DNA of 32,497 bases, taken from NCBI GenBank assembly GCA_030066215.1, contig JASJCA010000038.1:1-32497 (forward strand), given 5' to 3'. Numbering within the stretch: the first letter of the stretch is position 1; each line of letters starts with the position of its first letter. Position numbers and translations under genes: made by a program. Source of the stretch: Rhodobacter sp. (GTDB lineage Bacteria; Pseudomonadota; Alphaproteobacteria; Rhodobacterales; Rhodobacteraceae). Under the pieces are notes generated by a model that saw nothing but the letters and a program-made list of their open reading frames with translations, did no database searches and was not told the origin of the DNA. Positions 15,372-23,625 of the stretch are shown one piece after another.

Positions 15372-15443
15372 CAGGTTTTCGCCGAAAACCTGGACCCAAA
15401 ACCTCGGCGAGGTTTTGCCCGCAGGATTTCATCGAAATCCTGC
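15372..15443 (-). repeat. Array of three tandem perfect palindromes in an operon leader
   Basis: Three hairpins stand head to tail: 15372-15381/15383-15392, 15397-15406/15408-15417 and 15421-15430/15434-15443, each a 10-bp perfect stem with a 1-3 base centre. Two have a TTTC...GAAA core and flanking CAGG/CCTG. The array fills the spacer between the second PhyH gene and the dehydrogenase, ending about 12 bases before its ribosome binding site. The stems differ in sequence yet each stays perfectly paired. A related two-palindrome array is at 30441-30487. Confidence 0.85.
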
Positions 15444-15452
15444 CACCCCGCC

Positions 15453-16355
15453 TTATGCCTCTTCTCTGTCGTAGATCGAAAAGCCCCGATGCGGCAGCCC
15501 TTGCTGAATCTCGTAGATCGACCCGCGCCGCTCGGGCTGCGGCAGCGGGATGCGCACCGGCCAGTCGCTCAGCCGCGGGGTGATCGTCGGCGTCCCGCAA
15601 AGCATGCGCTCGTCATACTCCGCCAGCGACGCAAACCCGGTCATCGAGCCCATCACCGGAAACGCATCCGCCGCCAGGCATTCGTAGAACAACAGCCGCC
15701 GGTCGCGGTCCGAACGGTTGAGCGCCGAGCCGTGCAGGATGCGCCCGTGATGGATCGACACCGACCCAGCGGGACCGGTCAGCATCACCGCGTCCCGCGC
15801 ATTCAGCCCCGCGGCCGTCAGATCGACCGCGCCCACGAACACGCCGCCGGCGTGGTGGTCGTAGGTCGGACCCCGGTGCGAGCCCGGAAACACCATCAGG
15901 GGCCCGTTCTCGGGGCCCATGTCGTCGATCATCACGCCCACGGCCAGCACGTCGTCGTTGGTGTGCGGATAGAACGCCATGTCCTGGTGCCATTCCACCG
16001 CCGCCCCGTAGCCGGCCGACTTCATGTTCAGCTTGGTCGTGTGCAGCCGCAGATCCGGCCCGATCAGGTCGCGCACCGGGGCCAGCAAGTGGTCCGAGGT
16101 CATCAGCTCGCGCACCACGTCGCTGGTCGTGTGCGGCAGCTTGATCCGCCGGATCCGCGGCGCCTGCGGCGTGTGGCTGTCCTCCAGATCGAGCCGGTCG
16201 TTCGAGGCGCTCATGCCGCGCGCCTCGTCCTCGAAGCGGGCGATCTCGGCCCGAAGCGCCTCGATCACCGGCATCGGGATGCGGTTCTCCAGCACCAGAT
16301 AGCCCTGCGTCCGATAGAACGTGATCTGGGCGTCGGTCAGGACTTCTTGGGCCAT
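15453..16355 (-). CDS. PhyH-family Fe(II)/2-oxoglutarate dioxygenase (second copy)
   Basis: This 300-residue protein belongs to the phytanoyl-CoA dioxygenase (PhyH) family. The iron ligands are His123 and Asp125 in EWHQDMAF and His208 in GRILHGS; RDRRLLFYE (about 217-225) supplies the Arg that binds 2-oxoglutarate. Such enzymes hydroxylate or oxidatively demethylate small molecules. The N-terminal LTDAQITFYRTQGYLVLENRIP is typical. The start at 16355 overlaps the end of the shikimate-dehydrogenase-like gene by 19 bases, so translation is probably coupled. It is not a recent duplicate of the PhyH protein at 19704-20651: the two share little beyond the fold and active-site motifs. Substrate unknown. 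Confidence 0.9.
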   Translation of the reverse strand: MAQEVLTDAQITFYRTQGYLVLENRIPMPVIEALRAEIARFEDEARGMSASNDRLDLEDSHTPQAPRIRRIKLPHTTSDVVRELMTSDHLLAPVRDLIGPDLRLHTTKLNMKSAGYGAAVEWHQDMAFYPHTNDDVLAVGVMIDDMGPENGPLMVFPGSHRGPTYDHHAGGVFVGAVDLTAAGLNARDAVMLTGPAGSVSIHHGRILHGSALNRSDRDRRLLFYECLAADAFPVMGSMTGFASLAEYDERMLCGTPTITPRLSDWPVRIPLPQPERRGSIYEIQQGLPHRGFSIYDREEA

Positions 16356-17197
16356 GCCAGGTCTCCTTGCCCGGGTTTCAGCGCCGCGAGTTTCGGCAGC
16401 ACCTCGGCGGGGTCGAGCGCAATTCCGGTATAGGCGTGAAACGACCCGATCGCCATGTGCTGGAACAGCGCGAAGCCCGAGAGCGTGGTCAGCCCGGCCG
16501 CCGCCGCGTCCTGCAAAAAGGCCGTGTCGGTTGGCGTATAGACGGCGTCGAAGGCCCAGGATTGCGGCCCGATCAGGTCGGCGGCGAAGGCCGAGCCGGG
16601 GTATTCGGCCATGCCCATCGGCGTGGCGTTGACCAGCCCGTCGGCGCGGCGCACCGCCTCTTCGGACTCGTCCGCCGGCACCACCAGCGCCGCCGGCCCG
16701 ATCAACGCGGCGAGGTCCTCGGCCCGGGCCAGATCGACGTCCCAGACCACGATCTCGGTCGCCCCGAGCCGCGCCAGCGCCGGCCCGAGCGCCCGCGCCA
16801 CGCCGCCCGCGCCCGCCATCGCCACATGGCCCGGCGCACGGTCCATCTGTGCCTGCCAGGCGCCGATGAAGCCGGTGAAGTCGGTGTTGTGCCCGGTGAG
16901 CGGCGGCCCGAAGACCAGCGTGTTCGCCGCGCCGAGCCCGCGCAGCTCGGGCAGCATGCCCTCGCCTGCATAAGCCGCGGCATGGGTCTTGAAGGGATGC
17001 GTCACCGTCACACCGGTCCAGCCGTCGCGGCGCAGGCGGTCCACCGTTGCCGCGAAGTCGAACCCGGGGCGGTCGGCGGTATCGATCAGCTCGAACTCCA
17101 GCGACCGGCCGGTCATGGCGCACATGATCTCCAGCGCGAAGGGCAGCCGGGTGCGGCCGATGTGCTCGCCGATCAGGCCCGCGCGCAGGACGCTCAT
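16337..17197 (-). CDS. Shikimate-dehydrogenase-like oxidoreductase with altered substrate motif
   Basis: This 286-residue protein has the AroE fold: N-terminal substrate domain, then a Rossmann domain with MAGAGGVARALGPAL (about 126-140). The catalytic Lys70 in THPFK and the substrate Asp106 in GHNTDFTGF are conserved, as is the ANTL motif. The usual Ser-x-Ser shikimate-carboxylate motif at the N-terminus is replaced by GRTRLPFALE (14-23), and the Asn of the NVT-PFK motif is Thr, so it probably does not act on shikimate. In this catabolic operon a sugar-acid, inositol-like or quinate-like substrate is more likely than aromatic biosynthesis. It overlaps the Gfo/Idh gene by ATGA and the PhyH gene by 19 bases. 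Confidence 0.85.
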   Translation of the reverse strand: MSVLRAGLIGEHIGRTRLPFALEIMCAMTGRSLEFELIDTADRPGFDFAATVDRLRRDGWTGVTVTHPFKTHAAAYAGEGMLPELRGLGAANTLVFGPPLTGHNTDFTGFIGAWQAQMDRAPGHVAMAGAGGVARALGPALARLGATEIVVWDVDLARAEDLAALIGPAALVVPADESEEAVRRADGLVNATPMGMAEYPGSAFAADLIGPQSWAFDAVYTPTDTAFLQDAAAAGLTTLSGFALFQHMAIGSFHAYTGIALDPAEVLPKLAALKPGQGDLAWPKKS

Positions 17198-18195
17198 GCC
17201 GCCGCCCGCGCCCGCGCCACGTCAGCCTCGATCCGCAGCGCCACCGCCAGGGTCCGGCGGGCGTCCTCGACATCGACCAGCGGGTCCGCCCGGCCGGCGA
17301 TCACGTCGAGGAAATGCCGCAGTTGCGCGGCCAGCGGGTCGGTGTCCGGCGCGGACTCGCGTTGGCATTCGGGCGCCTGCGACCAATCCGACGCGCCGGT
17401 CCAGACGGTGAGCGAGGGGAACGACACCGCGCCCGCGGTGCCGGCGATCCACAGCATGTCCTGGCCCGAGCGCGCGATATTGGGGTTCTCGCCGGTGCCG
17501 GCCTCGAAGCCCCAGGGGCCGGGCGTGGTGTCGGCGAAGGCAATCGTGGCGCTCACCCCGCCGGCGAAGGACAGCGCCACCGCACCGCTTTCCATCCGCG
17601 CCGCGCCGCGCACCGGCGCGCCGCCCAGGGCCGCGACTTCGACCACCTCGCCGAAGAGATGCCGCATCAAGTCGATGTCGTGCACCAGGTTGATCATCAC
17701 CGGAGAGCCGCCGCCGCCCGACCGCCAGTTGCCCTGGAAATAGGCATCGGGCTTCTTCACCGCCCAGATCAGCGAGGCCAGCACCGGCCGCCCGATCCGG
17801 CCGCTGGCCAGGATGTCGCGCAAGACCGCGACGCTCCGGTGGTGCCGCCGGTGATAGCCGACCAGCGCCGGGACACGGGCCGCCTGCAGGGTGGCGATCA
17901 GCGCCTCGGCCTCGCCCAGGCTGGCAGCCGCAGGTTTTTCGATCAGCACCGCCCAGCCCAGCGCGGCGGCGGCGCGGACATGGTCGGGGTGCATCGGCGT
18001 CGGGCTGGCGACGATGGCGCCGTCGGCCGCCTCGCGCACGTCCTCGATCCGGGAATAGACCGGCACGCCGAGCCTTGCGGCCCGGTCGCCGTCGGGCTCG
18101 ACCACCGCGACCAGCCGGCATTCCGGGTTCGCCCGCACCGTCGCAATGTGCCTCGCCCCAATCAGCCCGGCACCGATGACAACCAACCGTGTCAC
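17194..18195 (-). CDS. Gfo/Idh/MocA family oxidoreductase
   Basis: This 333-residue NAD(P)-dependent oxidoreductase has the N-terminal Rossmann motif VVIGAGLIGARH (5-16), the family signature EKPAA (86-90), and INLVHDIDLMRHLFGEV (near 170-186), whose His/Asp are active-site residues. The C-terminal alpha/beta domain carries SGAVALSFAGGVSATI. Members oxidise or reduce sugars, inositols and sugar acids. I take the GTG at 18195: homology starts there and its GTGA overlap with the stop of the upstream dehydratase indicates coupled translation. The stop overlaps the next gene by ATGA. Its substrate is not predictable; a hexonate or cyclitol step upstream of the dehydratase is plausible. Confidence 0.9.
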   Translation of the reverse strand: MTRLVVIGAGLIGARHIATVRANPECRLVAVVEPDGDRAARLGVPVYSRIEDVREAADGAIVASPTPMHPDHVRAAAALGWAVLIEKPAAASLGEAEALIATLQAARVPALVGYHRRHHRSVAVLRDILASGRIGRPVLASLIWAVKKPDAYFQGNWRSGGGGSPVMINLVHDIDLMRHLFGEVVEVAALGGAPVRGAARMESGAVALSFAGGVSATIAFADTTPGPWGFEAGTGENPNIARSGQDMLWIAGTAGAVSFPSLTVWTGASDWSQAPECQRESAPDTDPLAAQLRHFLDVIAGRADPLVDVEDARRTLAVALRIEADVARARAAA

Positions 18196-19694
18196 ATCAC
18201 CGCTCCGATCTGCCAGGGCACGAACTCGTAGTCGCCGAGGCCCTGGGCTTCGGACTTCGATACCTCGCCGGAGGCCACCCGCAGGATCAGCTCGTAAATC
18301 TCGCGGCCCTTGTCTTCCAGCGTCACCCCGCCGGTCAGCATCTCGCCAGCATTGACGTCCATGTCGTCGGTCATGCGCGCATACATCTCGGAATTCGTCG
18401 CCACCTTGATCGTTGGCGCGGGTTTCGAGCCAAATGCCGAGCCGCGCCCGGTCGTAAAGACCACCAAATTGCATCCACCCGCGATCTGGCCCGTCACCGA
18501 CGCCGGGTCGTAGCCAGGCGAATCCATGAAGGTGAAGCCCTTTGCCGTCACCGGCTCGGCATATTTGTAGACCCCGGTCAGGGGCGATGTGCCACCCTTC
18601 GCCGCCGCCCCGAGCGACTTTTCCAGGATCGTCGTCAACCCGCCCTTCTTGTTCCCGGGGCTCGGGTTGTTGTCCATCGAGCCGAGGTTGCGCGCGGTGT
18701 AGTCCTTCCACCACTCCACCAGACCGATCAGCCTTTCGCCCACCTCGCGAGACACCGCCCGCCGGGTCAACAAATGCTCCGCCCCGTAGATCTCCGGCGT
18801 CTCGGCCAGAACCCCCGTCCCGCCCTGCGCCGCCAAGAGATCGCATGCATACCCAAGCGCCGGATTCGCCGTCACGCCCGACCAGGCATCCGACCCGCCG
18901 CATTGCAAGGCCACCATCAACTCCGAGGCCGGGCACGGCTCCCGCTGCGCCTCGTTCGCCACGGGCAGCATCGCCCGTACCTTCTCGATCCCCAGGTCGA
19001 TCGTGCGCTGCAGCCCGGCGACGTTCTGGATGTTCATCACCTGAAACAGCGGCCCCTGCTGCAGCCCGTAGGCCTCAAGCAGCCAATCGATCTGGTTCAT
19101 CTCACAGCCCAGACCCACCATCAGCACGCCGGCATGGTTGGGATGCCGCGCATAGCCCCACATGACCCGCTGCAGCGCCTCGAACCCGTCGCCGTCGCCG
19201 GCCATGCCGCAGCCGGTGCCATGCACGAAAGCCACCACGCCGTCGACATTCGGGTAATCGGCCAGCTCCTCCGGCCCGAACGCGTCCGCGATCCGCCGCG
19301 CCGCCGTCGCCGAGCAATTCACCGAGGTCACGATGGCGATGTAGTTCCGTGTCCCCACGGACCCGTTCGCCCGCCGGTAGCCCATGAAGGTCTCGGGTTC
19401 CGCCGGTGCAACCGGCCGCAAGTCCGTGCCGAATTCATAGTCAACCTCGGTCGCGCGGAAATCGAGATTGTGCGTATGCACATGCTCCCCCGCCGCGATA
19501 TCTTCATGCGCCAGCCCGATGAACTGCGCGTATTTCCGCACCTCCGCACCCTTTGCAATTGCGCGCGTCGCGATCTTATGGCCCGAGGGGATCAGTCCAG
19601 CCGTCGCGACGCCCTCGACCTGGGTTCCCGCCTGCAAGGCCCGCGTCGCGGTGACCACGTTGTCATCCGGATCGAGGCGAACGAAATCCTGCAT
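18192..19694 (-). CDS. UxaA/GarD family dehydratase (altronate dehydratase type)
   Basis: This 500-residue protein is a full-length member of the altronate/galactarate dehydratase family. The N-terminal SAF domain (about 1-75) contains LIPSGHKIATRAIAKGAEVRKY and ends in HVHTHNL. The large catalytic domain has SVGTRNYIAIVTSVNCSATAA, HGTGCGM, LGCEMNQ and GGSDAWSGVTANPA, with several conserved cysteines, and the C-terminal GLTTILEKSLGAAAKGGTSPL. Length is close to E. coli UxaA, nearer than to GarD. UxaA turns D-altronate into 2-keto-3-deoxygluconate; the kinase at the operon end would then phosphorylate it. The exact sugar acid is not proven. It follows the first PhyH gene by nine bases. Confidence 0.88.
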   Translation of the reverse strand: MQDFVRLDPDDNVVTATRALQAGTQVEGVATAGLIPSGHKIATRAIAKGAEVRKYAQFIGLAHEDIAAGEHVHTHNLDFRATEVDYEFGTDLRPVAPAEPETFMGYRRANGSVGTRNYIAIVTSVNCSATAARRIADAFGPEELADYPNVDGVVAFVHGTGCGMAGDGDGFEALQRVMWGYARHPNHAGVLMVGLGCEMNQIDWLLEAYGLQQGPLFQVMNIQNVAGLQRTIDLGIEKVRAMLPVANEAQREPCPASELMVALQCGGSDAWSGVTANPALGYACDLLAAQGGTGVLAETPEIYGAEHLLTRRAVSREVGERLIGLVEWWKDYTARNLGSMDNNPSPGNKKGGLTTILEKSLGAAAKGGTSPLTGVYKYAEPVTAKGFTFMDSPGYDPASVTGQIAGGCNLVVFTTGRGSAFGSKPAPTIKVATNSEMYARMTDDMDVNAGEMLTGGVTLEDKGREIYELILRVASGEVSKSEAQGLGDYEFVPWQIGAVM

Positions 19695-19703
19695 CAGCCC
19701 TCC

Positions 19704-20651
19704 TTAGGCGCAATAGGGCGCATCCGACGTCCAGCGATGGATCTTGATATGCGGGTGTTCGGCCAGCCGGGCCCGCGCGTCTTCCCACATCGCCTTCCAC
19801 GCCCGCCAATCCCGCAGCTCGGTCTCGGGCCGCGCCCGCGACCGCGCCACGAAAGACGGGAAATGCTCGCGGCCCGAGTTCTGCCCGGTCACGTGATAAC
19901 GCAGATCGAACGACCAGCGGAACCCATCGGTCCGGTTCACCAGCGAGGCATGCGGCGTCAGCGGATGAAACAGCACCGCGCCGCCGGCCTTGACCGGCAG
20001 CGCCACCGCGGCGGCCTCGTCGACGAACCCGTCGGCGATCCCGGTCTGGGTCTTCGGGCAATGCGGCAGCATCGCCTGATCCGGCCGCTTCGGCAGCACC
20101 TGCAGACAGCCATTCTCTACTGTCGCATCCGTCACCGCCAGCCACACCGTCACCATCCGCGTCGCGTCGGCCGCTTCCAACGCAACGGCGCGGTCCTGGT
20201 GCCAGTCGGTCGCGGTGATATGTGCCCGTACCTCGCCGGGCTGCAGATCGACCGCCGGCGGCTTGATCCGCACGTGCTGGATCGGGTTCGAGGTGATCTC
20301 GGGCCCGATCAGATCCTCGACCAGGTCCAGAAGCCGCGGCGCGGTGAGCATGTCGAACACGGCGGGCCCGAAATGGAACGGCGTGTCGGCGCGGATCCGG
20401 TCGCCGGGCAGCGAGATGTCCATCGGCTGGAACCAGTCGCATTTCGCGCGGTACGCCGCCAAGAGCTTGCCCCAGAAGTCGAAGCCTTCCGCCGGCGGCA
20501 CCCGGCCCGCGGCCTGCCAGCCGGCATATAGCGCGTCGAGCAACACCGCATATTCGGCCCGCACCGGGTCCAGCACATTCGCACCCAACACGTCTTCGAC
20601 CACCAGAAAGCCCTGGGCCTCGAACCGATCGAGCTGCGCCTGGTCCAGCAT
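19704..20651 (-). CDS. PhyH-family Fe(II)/2-oxoglutarate dioxygenase (first copy)
   Basis: This 315-residue PhyH-family protein has iron ligands His151 and Asp153 in TDWHQDRAV and His234 in PLTPHASLVNRT, and RWSFDLRY (245-252) holds the Arg expected to bind 2-oxoglutarate. The N-terminal LDRFEAQGFLVVEDVL is typical. I choose ATG 20651, preceded by GAAGGAACGAGAG, rather than an in-frame codon at 20687 that lies inside the strong hairpin after dctM. It is the first enzyme gene after the transporter genes, which suggests it acts early on the imported compound, for example by hydroxylation or oxidative demethylation. Substrate unknown. Confidence 0.9.
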   Translation of the reverse strand: MLDQAQLDRFEAQGFLVVEDVLGANVLDPVRAEYAVLLDALYAGWQAAGRVPPAEGFDFWGKLLAAYRAKCDWFQPMDISLPGDRIRADTPFHFGPAVFDMLTAPRLLDLVEDLIGPEITSNPIQHVRIKPPAVDLQPGEVRAHITATDWHQDRAVALEAADATRMVTVWLAVTDATVENGCLQVLPKRPDQAMLPHCPKTQTGIADGFVDEAAAVALPVKAGGAVLFHPLTPHASLVNRTDGFRWSFDLRYHVTGQNSGREHFPSFVARSRARPETELRDWRAWKAMWEDARARLAEHPHIKIHRWTSDAPYCA

Positions 20652-20668
20652 CTCTCGTTCCTTCGACA

Positions 20669-20721
20669 GGGCCAGCCCGAGCGACACGGGCGGGCGGGTG
20701 GGGCGTCGCTCGGGCTGGCCC
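20669..20721 (-). terminator. 17-bp perfect stem-loop between dctM and the PhyH gene
   Basis: A 17-bp perfect stem (20705-20721 with 20669-20685) encloses a 19-base G-rich loop, starting three bases after the dctM stop. No T-tract follows on the minus strand, so it is more likely a 3'-end stabiliser or partial terminator that sets transporter and enzyme levels apart. Confidence 0.7.
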
Positions 20722-20723
20722 GG

Positions 20724-22688
20724 TTACGGCAACAGGATCTCGATGATCGGCGGCCAGATCAAGAGCACCGACAGGGCCAGGATCTGGATGCAGATGAACG
20801 GCAGGAACCCCTTGAAGATGTCGGTCAGCGAGATATGCGGCGGCGCCACGGATTTGAGGTAGAACGCCGCCGGGCCGAAGGGCGGCGACAAGAAGCTGAC
20901 CTGCATGTTCATACAGAACACCACGCCGAACCAGACCGCCACGTACTTCGCCTGCAACTCGCCGAACACGCCGATCTCTTCGACCGGCAGCCGCAGGATG
21001 ATCGGCAGGAACACCGGGATGATCAGCAGCACGATCCCGACCCAGTCCATGAACGCGCCCATGAACAGGAAGATCACCATCATCGTCAGGATGATGCCCA
21101 TCGTCGGCAGGTCCGCGCCGACGATCAGGTTGGCGACATAGGTCGGCCCGCCGGCGATGGTGTAGGCGCCCGCCAGGGCGGTCGCGCCGATCGTGACCCA
21201 GATGATCGTGCCGGTCGACTTCAGCGTCCGCATCAGCGCGTCCCAGGTCATGTGGAACACGGCGCCGACCTGCAGGCAGCTGCCCACCAGCCCCAGGCCC
21301 AGGCCGACCACCGCCAGCTCCGTCCATCCCAGCCCCGTGGCCGCGTCGACGCCATAGGCGGCGGCGATGATGGCCACCGTTCCGCCACCGTATTTGACCA
21401 ACTTGCCCGTGGTCAGCAGCTTGCCCTTCCGCTGCAGGATCGTGGCGATCATGAAGACCGCGACAACGCCCATGCCAGCGGCCTCGGTGATGCCGGTGAT
21501 GCCCATGTAGATCGAGCCCAGGACCACGCCGATCACCACGATCGGCGCCACCAGGCCCTTGCCCATGTCCCAGGCCTTGGCCGCGCGGTCGGTCCCGAAC
21601 CCGGCGAAGATCAGCCCCAGCGCCACGACCAGGGCGCCGGCGAACCAGGGGATGAACTCGGTGGTGCCGAAGACGATCGGGTCGACGCCCTCTTCGATCA
21701 CGTTCTGCCCGGTCACCTGGAAGAAGATCACCCGCAGCAGCAGAAGCGCCGAGAACCCTGCCGTCAGCAGGGTCAGGAAGGCCAAAAACAGCTGGCCCTT
21801 GGGCCGTTGGGCGAAAAAGGCGAAGGCCGCCGCGAAGACCGCCATGATGAAGAGCCCGAAGACACCCGCGCCGCCGCCGCCCGTGACCCAGGTGAAGACC
21901 CCAAAGATGAACCACAGTGCCACCGCCACGCCAGCCAGCCCGAAAACCACCTTGACCAGGAGGTTGGTGCCGAAGCCCGAGTAATCCTCGGTGTCCTTGG
22001 GTAGGGGAGCGAGCGTCGGGTTCAACTGGGTCCTGACAATGATGTAGATGATGATGAACGAGGCCAGCATGAAGCCCGGTAGGAACGCGGCGGTAAACAG
22101 CGCCTTGATCGAGGTCTCGGTGATCAGCCCGAAAATGATCAGCACGATCGAGGGCGGGATCATCGTTCCGAGCGACCCGGACGCACAGATCGTCCCGATC
22201 GCGAGGTTCTGATTGTAGCCTAATCGCAGCATTTGCGGCAGGGCAATCAGGCCGAGGAGGACCACCTCACCCCCGATGATCCCCGACATCGCCGCCATGA
22301 TCACCGCCATGATCGACGTGACGATGGCGATGCCGCCGCGGGTCTCGCTGAGCCAGACGTTCAGCGACGAATACATGCTCTCGGCGATGCCTGACCGCTC
22401 CAGCAAAGCGGCCATGAAGATGAACAGCGGGACCGAAATCAGGACGTAGTCCGTCATTAAGTCGTATATTCGTTTCATCAGGATCGCCAGCGGCCCCGAC
22501 CCGAACTGGCGGGTCAGGATGCCCTCGCCGAAGGTCGTCGGATCCCACAGGATCGACGGCTCGAACCGCATCACCAGCACTGCGACCGCCAGAAACGCCG
22601 AGGCGAAGCCCAGCGGCATCCCGATCGCCAGGAGGATCAGCATCGCCAGCAGAAGGACGATCGAGATGGTGCCGATATCCAGTCCCAT
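20724..22688 (-). CDS. dctM: TRAP transporter large permease, DctM-like
   Basis: This 654-residue integral membrane protein is the large, ion-coupled subunit of a tripartite TRAP transporter. Conserved DctM features include GMPLGFASAFLA (about 23-34), ISVPLFIFMAALLERSGIA (84-102), SGIIGGEVVLLGLIALPQM and SGSLGTMIPPSIVLIIFG (170-187). Usual DctM proteins have about 430 residues; here an insertion of roughly 150 residues (about 232-385) adds around four hydrophobic segments before the chain returns to the family at GITGITEAAGMG. Large DctM forms like this exist in the mannitol/chloroaromatic-type TRAP group. It starts four bases after dctQ, so the two are coupled. Confidence 0.93.
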   Translation of the reverse strand: MGLDIGTISIVLLLAMLILLAIGMPLGFASAFLAVAVLVMRFEPSILWDPTTFGEGILTRQFGSGPLAILMKRIYDLMTDYVLISVPLFIFMAALLERSGIAESMYSSLNVWLSETRGGIAIVTSIMAVIMAAMSGIIGGEVVLLGLIALPQMLRLGYNQNLAIGTICASGSLGTMIPPSIVLIIFGLITETSIKALFTAAFLPGFMLASFIIIYIIVRTQLNPTLAPLPKDTEDYSGFGTNLLVKVVFGLAGVAVALWFIFGVFTWVTGGGGAGVFGLFIMAVFAAAFAFFAQRPKGQLFLAFLTLLTAGFSALLLLRVIFFQVTGQNVIEEGVDPIVFGTTEFIPWFAGALVVALGLIFAGFGTDRAAKAWDMGKGLVAPIVVIGVVLGSIYMGITGITEAAGMGVVAVFMIATILQRKGKLLTTGKLVKYGGGTVAIIAAAYGVDAATGLGWTELAVVGLGLGLVGSCLQVGAVFHMTWDALMRTLKSTGTIIWVTIGATALAGAYTIAGGPTYVANLIVGADLPTMGIILTMMVIFLFMGAFMDWVGIVLLIIPVFLPIILRLPVEEIGVFGELQAKYVAVWFGVVFCMNMQVSFLSPPFGPAAFYLKSVAPPHISLTDIFKGFLPFICIQILALSVLLIWPPIIEILLP

Positions 22689-22692
22689 CGCG

Positions 22693-23499
22693 CTAGTCGT
22701 CTTTCTTTTTTTCGTGGATGCTGTCGCCGACCGCGCCCAGCGTCAGCTCGTCCACGTCGATCTCCTCGATAACACCGTGGATTTCCTTTTCCTTGTTCCA
22801 GTCCACGATCAGGTTAGACACCGCCTGCACCGCCACCAGCGAAATCACGATCAGAATCGCCGGGCTCAGCGTCGCCGGGACCGGCGGGTCGAAGGCGGTG
22901 CCCATCAGCTCCCAGCGGAAGAACTGCTGCGAGACCTCGCCATAGCCGCCCCAGATCATCGCCGCCATGAAGATCAGGATCAGGATCGTCGAGAAGGTGT
23001 CGCAGGCCTTCTGCAGCCAGCGCGGAAACAGGTCGTAGACCAGGAAGATGCGGATATGGCTGCGCTGCTGCATGGCGTAGAGGCCCGCAAACAAAAACAG
23101 GAAGCCCGCCATCCACAACGACAGCTCGTTGGCCCAAAGCGTCGGGCGTTCGAACACGTAGCGCAGTACCACCTCGAAGGTCATCACGCCCACGAGCAGC
23201 GCGATCAGCAGCATCGTCACCCGGCCCAGAAACAGCGAGATCCGGGCGAACCCGCCCAGGTCGTCGAGCTCCATCGGCGCCGGCCGCACCGTGGCAACGC
23301 CCAGGACGAAGAGGATCGGCACCAGGATCAGGGCGAGGTATTGCACCAGCCCCGCGCCCTCGTAGCGGTTGACGATCGTGGCGTCGGCCCAGCCGAAACT
23401 GATCAGGTAATTGGGCCCCCCCGACACCACCAGCGCCGCGCAAAGGATGAAGACCAGCGGCATGGTCCAGTCGATCAGCCGGATTGATTGGCTGTGCAT
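22693..23499 (-). CDS. dctQ: TRAP transporter small permease, DctQ-like
   Basis: This 268-residue membrane protein is the small permease subunit. The DctQ domain lies at about 90-235 with VVLRYVFERPTLWANELSLWMAGFLFLFAGLYAMQQRSHIRI, the hallmark region. About 85 extra N-terminal residues supply two more hydrophobic segments, and the C-terminus is charged and Glu/Lys-rich (KEKEIHGVIEEIDVDEL), ending in EKKKDD. The protein is longer than usual DctQ (about 170-200), matching the enlarged DctM partner. It follows dctP after 126 bases that contain a strong GC hairpin. Confidence 0.9.
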   Translation of the reverse strand: MHSQSIRLIDWTMPLVFILCAALVVSGGPNYLISFGWADATIVNRYEGAGLVQYLALILVPILFVLGVATVRPAPMELDDLGGFARISLFLGRVTMLLIALLVGVMTFEVVLRYVFERPTLWANELSLWMAGFLFLFAGLYAMQQRSHIRIFLVYDLFPRWLQKACDTFSTILILIFMAAMIWGGYGEVSQQFFRWELMGTAFDPPVPATLSPAILIVISLVAVQAVSNLIVDWNKEKEIHGVIEEIDVDELTLGAVGDSIHEKKKDD

Positions 23500-23550
23500 C
23501 GGTCGCCCCTCCCAGCCCGGCGTCGCCTTTTGCCGGCGGCTGCCATGACA

Positions 23551-23576
23551 GCCGGGGCCCGCGATGGGGCCCCGGC
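23551..23576 (-). terminator. GC stem-loop between dctP and dctQ
   Basis: A 10-bp perfect stem (23567-23576 with 23551-23560) closes a 6-base loop in the dctP-dctQ spacer. There is no T-tract. Stems at this place in transporter operons commonly protect the binding-protein message and so raise its level over the permeases; here that role is inferred. Confidence 0.65.
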
Positions 23577-23625
23577 CAGGATCTTATCGGGTCAGGGGCG
23601 GTATGCCGCGCCCCGAGGCCCCGGA

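Noticed and set aside
19663-21915. A 750-codon open frame on the minus strand
   Set aside because: It overlaps dctM and the first PhyH gene in another frame; low-complexity Gly/Arg-rich product, no domain.
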